A stretch of 28,620 nucleotides of DNA from JAJTFW01 sp964584995 (GTDB taxonomy: Bacteria > Bacteroidota > Bacteroidia > AKYH767-A > OLB10): the NCBI GenBank assembly GCA_964584995.1, contig CAZPCA010000017.1, positions 1-28,620 on the forward strand, read 5' to 3'. Below, one piece after another: positions 26,132-28,620 of the stretch. Within the stretch, counting starts at the first letter, position 1. Each line of letters starts with the position of its first letter. The translations under genes and the position numbers were made by a program. The notes beneath the pieces were generated by a model that searched no databases, had not been told where the DNA came from, and saw only the letters and a list, made by a program, of their open reading frames with translations.

Positions 26132-26136
26132 CTTTG
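26129..26136 (+). promoter_or_regulatory. -7 promoter element of tRNA-Val
   Basis: TAACTTTG matches TAnnTTTG exactly. Its first three bases are the TAA stop codon of the helicase gene. It ends nine bases before the tRNA 5' end (26146), so transcription would begin a few bases upstream of the mature tRNA. No clear -33 element. Confidence 0.55.
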
Positions 26137-26145
26137 CAGCTCTTT

Positions 26146-26220
26146 GTGTCATTAGCTCAGTTGGTTCAGAGCATTACCTTGACAGGGTAGGGGTCACAGG
26201 TTCGAATCCTGTATGGCACA
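26146..26220 (+). tRNA. tRNA-Val (anticodon GAC)
   Basis: A 75-base cloverleaf. Acceptor GTGTCAT pairs with ATGGCAC (one G-T pair); D-arm GCTC/GAGC; anticodon stem TTACC/GGTAG with loop TTGACAG, anticodon GAC; T-arm ACAGG-TTCGAAT-CCTGT; discriminator base A. The 3' CCA is not encoded (CAC follows). Reads GUC and GUU valine codons. Confidence 0.97.
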
Positions 26221-26488
26221 CACAATTTTCCCGCTTTTCGTTTCCCTTGACGGTTTACCCTTTTCCATGTTTATTTACTGTGGATTGAATCAGCTTAATT
26301 CAAATTTGTGGGAAATAGTCCGTTAGTCATTGTTTAGGGATTAAAGCTAAAGGCAGTTCTCCATAAATCGGTTTCGCTGCCCATTTTTTAAAGAATGGCT
26401 CTGGTGCTGATAAAAGTCATTTGGTTCATTGAAACAATATGTGAGTTTTGCAAGTTATTAGCAAAGTGCAATACAAGGTCACTTGCCC
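26221..26488. other. Noncoding interval between tRNA-Val and a hypothetical gene
   Basis: About 270 AT-rich bases without a convincing gene on either strand. It holds the weak hairpin described at 26352-26389 and a small inverted repeat, TTGAAT...ATTCAA, near 26286-26304 with no T-run. I see no second tRNA and no strong TAnnTTTG element before the next gene. Confidence 0.6.
26352..26389 (+). terminator. Possible terminator downstream of tRNA-Val
   Basis: GGCAG (26352-26356) pairs with CTGCC (26377-26381) around a 20-base loop and is followed by CATTTTTT. The stem is short and lies about 130 bases from the tRNA, so this is tentative. Confidence 0.3.
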
Positions 26489-26917
26489 ATGTTCAACGAA
26501 CAAAAATCTATGAGAATCAGTGTGGAGGACAATCGCTTGTTGTCAGATGTCCAGTTGGAGTTTAATACGTATTTCCCTTACTTGAAATTGGAGTTTTTCA
26601 AAGCTCCACATAAGATAGGAGAGGGTTCCGCCAAAAAGCTGTTGATGGATAACCGCCGGCGGATCAGAGACTGCCGTTCAAAAAATAAAAGTGGCGATTT
26701 GGTTTTTTCTGCCGAAACCACCGTGGCAGATTTGGAAAGTGCTTTTTTTCGTGATTTCGGGCTTTCGGCACAAGTGTTCAGACGTTCTGGTAACGTATGG
26801 CTCGAAACATCTGCGACAGACTCCTGGTCACTTATGCAGCAGAACAGCGAAGGCGCGGAACTTTCCGCTCAAATAAGAGAGAAACGGGAGAATCCCGATG
26901 ATACCGATATGTATTGA
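26489..26917 (+). CDS. Small conserved-looking hypothetical protein
   Basis: A protein of about 142 residues, probably cytoplasmic, with no signal or membrane segment. Visible features are FNTYFPYLKLEFFKAPHKIGEG near the start, a basic KKLLMDNRRRIRDCRSKNK stretch, and a well-structured C-terminal half (VADLESAFFRDFGLSAQVFRRSG, VWLETSATDSWSLMQQNSEG). I recognise no named domain; the pattern of two alternating alpha/beta halves looks like a genuine folded protein. The frame opens at a TTG (26483); the first ATG is at 26489, and another at 26510 (MRISVEDNRLL) may be the real start. It converges on the two-component pair and shares a terminator with it. Confidence 0.7.
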   Translation: MFNEQKSMRISVEDNRLLSDVQLEFNTYFPYLKLEFFKAPHKIGEGSAKKLLMDNRRRIRDCRSKNKSGDLVFSAETTVADLESAFFRDFGLSAQVFRRSGNVWLETSATDSWSLMQQNSEGAELSAQIREKRENPDDTDMY

Positions 26918-26923
26918 ATGAAA

Positions 26924-26967
26924 GAAAAGCGGGACAGTATGATGAATTACCGCCCCGCTATCTTTTC
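26924..26967. terminator. Bidirectional hairpin terminator
   Basis: GAAAAGCGGG (26924-26933) pairs with CCCGCT (26954-26959) and, after a three-base bulge, TTTTC (26963-26967). It lies 7 bases past the hypothetical gene's stop and 12 bases past the response regulator's stop, and has T-rich flanks in both directions. Confidence 0.6.
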
Positions 26968-26978
26968 ATGGACATCTT

Positions 26979-28040
26979 TTACCCCTTCAGGCTACGTAGC
27001 TTTTTCTCGTCGATTAAATGAATCTTACCCTCGCGGATTTCAATTAGCTTTTCTTCTTTGAAGTCACTCAAGGTACGGATGAGTGATTCCGTGGCGGTTC
27101 CAACGATATTGGCAAGGTCATCCCTTGCAATGGCCACAGAGAACTTTTCACTTTCCTTGGACTTGAATTTATCCTGTAGCAACAGAAGTGCTTCTGCTGT
27201 ACGTTTGCGGACAGAGCTGTAAGCCAGGTCAACGAGCCGCTCCTGCTTGTCCAGTACACCCTTGGTGAGAATACGGAAGAAGTTTCTGGTTACCGACATG
27301 TTGCCGAACACCATTTGTTGGAATTCGTCCTTGGGAATGAAGGTGATTTCGGCATCTTCCATGACCTCTGCGGATTCATTGTAGGGCTTTTCTTCCAACA
27401 GGGCTGTATAGCCGAAGAAATCGCCTTCTTTCAGCAGGTCGGTGATGAGCTCTTTTCCGTATTCGTGCGTTTTAAAGATTTTGATTTTTCCGCTGTTGAT
27501 GTAATAGAGGCCATTGGGATAGTTTCCCTCCAGGTAGATGGTTTCTTTCTTCCTGTAGTGGTTGACTTTCTTCCCTTCCAGAAAGCGCTTGAGCGCCTGT
27601 TCTCCGGCCACATCGCTGATGAAGGTGCCAAGGCCATCGATGTCCTTTTCGTATTCTTTCTTCAGGGCCTCCGCTTTTTTAATTCGGCTTTCAACAGCGT
27701 TCAGCAGTTCGCTTTTTTCGAAGGGTTTGGTGATGTAGTCATCGGCGCCCATGTCCATGCCCCTGCGTAAATCACTGCGCTCGGCTTTGGCGGTCAGGAA
27801 GATGAAGGGGACAGAGGATAGCTGTGGGTCTTTGCTGATCAGGTGAAGAACTCCGTAGCCGTCAAGTCCTGGCATCATAATGTCGCAAATGATAAGGTCT
27901 GGATGCTCGTACTTGGCGAGTTCTACACCCTCTTTGCCGTCCGGAGCGGTTTTCACGGAATAATTCGCCAACTCGAGTATCTCGGCTGTGTTTTCACGCA
28001 CATCGGCGTTGTCCTCGATCAATAAGATTTTTTTGTTCAT
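26979..28040 (-). CDS. Response regulator: receiver domain fused to Crp/Fnr-type sensor and HTH
   Basis: A 353-residue protein with three parts. Residues 1-120 are a CheY-like receiver (Asp10, phospho-acceptor Asp53 in ICDIMMPGLDG, Thr83, Lys105). Residues of about 145-265 are a cyclic-nucleotide-binding-type beta-roll (KKETIYLEGNYPNGLYYINSGKIKIFK, EGDFFGYTALL). Residues of about 280-350 are a Crp-type winged helix (ARDDLANIVGTATESLIRTLSDFKEEKLI). No cysteine cluster for an Fe-S sensor is seen. The start ATG overlaps the kinase stop as ATGA, so the two are translationally coupled. Predicted to join phosphorelay input with a second effector or protein signal to control transcription; the ligand is unknown. 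Confidence 0.92.
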   Translation of the reverse strand: MNKKILLIEDNADVRENTAEILELANYSVKTAPDGKEGVELAKYEHPDLIICDIMMPGLDGYGVLHLISKDPQLSSVPFIFLTAKAERSDLRRGMDMGADDYITKPFEKSELLNAVESRIKKAEALKKEYEKDIDGLGTFISDVAGEQALKRFLEGKKVNHYRKKETIYLEGNYPNGLYYINSGKIKIFKTHEYGKELITDLLKEGDFFGYTALLEEKPYNESAEVMEDAEITFIPKDEFQQMVFGNMSVTRNFFRILTKGVLDKQERLVDLAYSSVRKRTAEALLLLQDKFKSKESEKFSVAIARDDLANIVGTATESLIRTLSDFKEEKLIEIREGKIHLIDEKKLRSLKG

Positions 28041-28620
28041 GGTGTAGTAGTTTGGGTGTTGGGAAATGTGATACGTATAGTTGTTCCTTTATCAATTTCA
28101 CTGCGCAATACGATATGTCCGTTCATCAGGTCGACGTAGTTGCCTACAATGTGCAGGCCAAGCCCCGTTCCCTGTATGTTGAACGCGTTTTTCCCTCTGT
28201 AAAATCGCTCAAAGAGGTGTTTTTGATCATCCTCGCTGATGCCTATGCCATGGTCCTGAATTTCAATGGCAATTGCATAATTATCCACGTGGGAATCGAT
28301 TTTTATCGTTTTGTTTTCACCAGTGAATTTGATGGCATTGCTCAAAAGGTTGATCAAAATGTTTTTAAATAATTTCCTGTCGAGCTGGATGATGCATTTC
28401 CCCTGATGGCTGTACAGAATTTCCTGGCCCGGCTTGGTATTCAACTGAAGGTCACTGATGACTTCACGGATAATGTCGCAGATATCAAATTCAAGGTATT
28501 CTGCATTGACTTTTCCTTCTTCCAGCTTGCTGATCGAGAGAAAGTCGCTCAGGATGTCGTTCAGGTTGTTCACTGCCGATTTGATCCTATGGATATGCTT
28601 ATCTCTCTTGTCTTGCGTGT
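28037..28620 (-). CDS. Sensor histidine kinase, C-terminal part (5' end outside window)
   Basis: The frame is open to the right edge. Visible parts are the end of the dimerisation helices (KHIHRIKSAVNNLNDIL, then SDFLSISKLEEGKV) and a complete HATPase domain: N-box NILINLLSNAIKFTG, G1 IQDHGIGIS, F-box LFERFYRGKN, G2 GTGLGLHIVGNYV. The phospho-accepting histidine and all sensor domains lie outside the window. The GTG at 28573 is an internal codon, not a start. It is the cognate kinase of the overlapping response regulator gene. Confidence 0.92.
   Translation of the reverse strand, partial: TQDKRDKHIHRIKSAVNNLNDILSDFLSISKLEEGKVNAEYLEFDICDIIREVISDLQLNTKPGQEILYSHQGKCIIQLDRKLFKNILINLLSNAIKFTGENKTIKIDSHVDNYAIAIEIQDHGIGISEDDQKHLFERFYRGKNAFNIQGTGLGLHIVGNYVDLMNGHIVLRSEIDKGTTIRITFPNTQTTTP

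Noticed and set aside
26286..26304. Small inverted repeat TTGAAT...ATTCAA after the tRNA
   Set aside because: AT-only six-base arms without a T-run; likely chance in AT-rich DNA.

Overview
The window looks like an ordinary chromosomal stretch of a member of the Bacteroidota, probably an environmental lineage near Chitinophagia/Saprospiria. The pointers are a PorQ-type component of the type IX secretion system (T9SS), a very large T9SS-type surface protein opening with the SHLMGGE motif, the lineage-typical families DUF3822 and DUF4920, and repeated use of the Bacteroidota -7 promoter element TAnnTTTG. Two runs of exactly ten Ns (2391-2400, 9261-9270) are assembly gaps. I see no insertion sequence, prophage, CRISPR array or integrase.

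Layout. 1-4798 (minus) is the N-terminal part of a giant exported protein that runs off the left edge; at least six tandem modules of about 190 residues follow a roughly 460-residue head. 4857-8954 (minus) is a compact cluster: a SanA-like DUF218 envelope protein, a nitronate monooxygenase-like flavoprotein and two overlapping M16 peptidase subunits, one catalytic and one without the zinc site. 9082-12446 (plus) carries a sugar-nucleotide transferase with a left-handed beta-helix tail (interrupted by a gap), glyA and porQ. 12476-15542 (minus) carries smpB, an Nramp metal transporter fused to a universal stress protein domain, and an overlapping DtxR/MntR regulator. 15634-20272 (plus) carries pyrD, a DUF4920 lipoprotein, an HMG-CoA lyase and a secreted coiled-coil protein with a recurring Asp-Ser motif. 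20340-21707 (minus) is an APC-type permease, divergent from a BadF/GlcNAc-kinase-like ATPase (21804-22655, plus). 22682-24600 (minus) is coaD, rsmD and DUF3822, divergent from a RecD-like helicase (24698-26131, plus) that is followed directly by tRNA-Val(GAC). After a noncoding stretch of about 270 bases come a small hypothetical gene (plus) and, convergent to it, a histidine kinase/response-regulator pair (minus) whose regulator also has a Crp/Fnr-like cNMP-binding and HTH half.

How it fits together. Most genes are housekeeping: one-carbon metabolism, pyrimidine and CoA synthesis, trans-translation, rRNA methylation. Two themes stand out. One is the cell surface: PorQ, the giant T9SS-type protein, the secreted coiled-coil protein and envelope enzymes. 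The other is metal homeostasis: an mntR-mntH operon in which the transporter has its own nucleotide-binding USP domain, and an inverted repeat lies where it could block the operon promoter. I found no clear-cut undescribed multigene system. The most unusual items are the giant repeat protein, the Nramp-USP fusion with its putative operator, and the spacing of the Asp-Ser motif in the coiled-coil protein.
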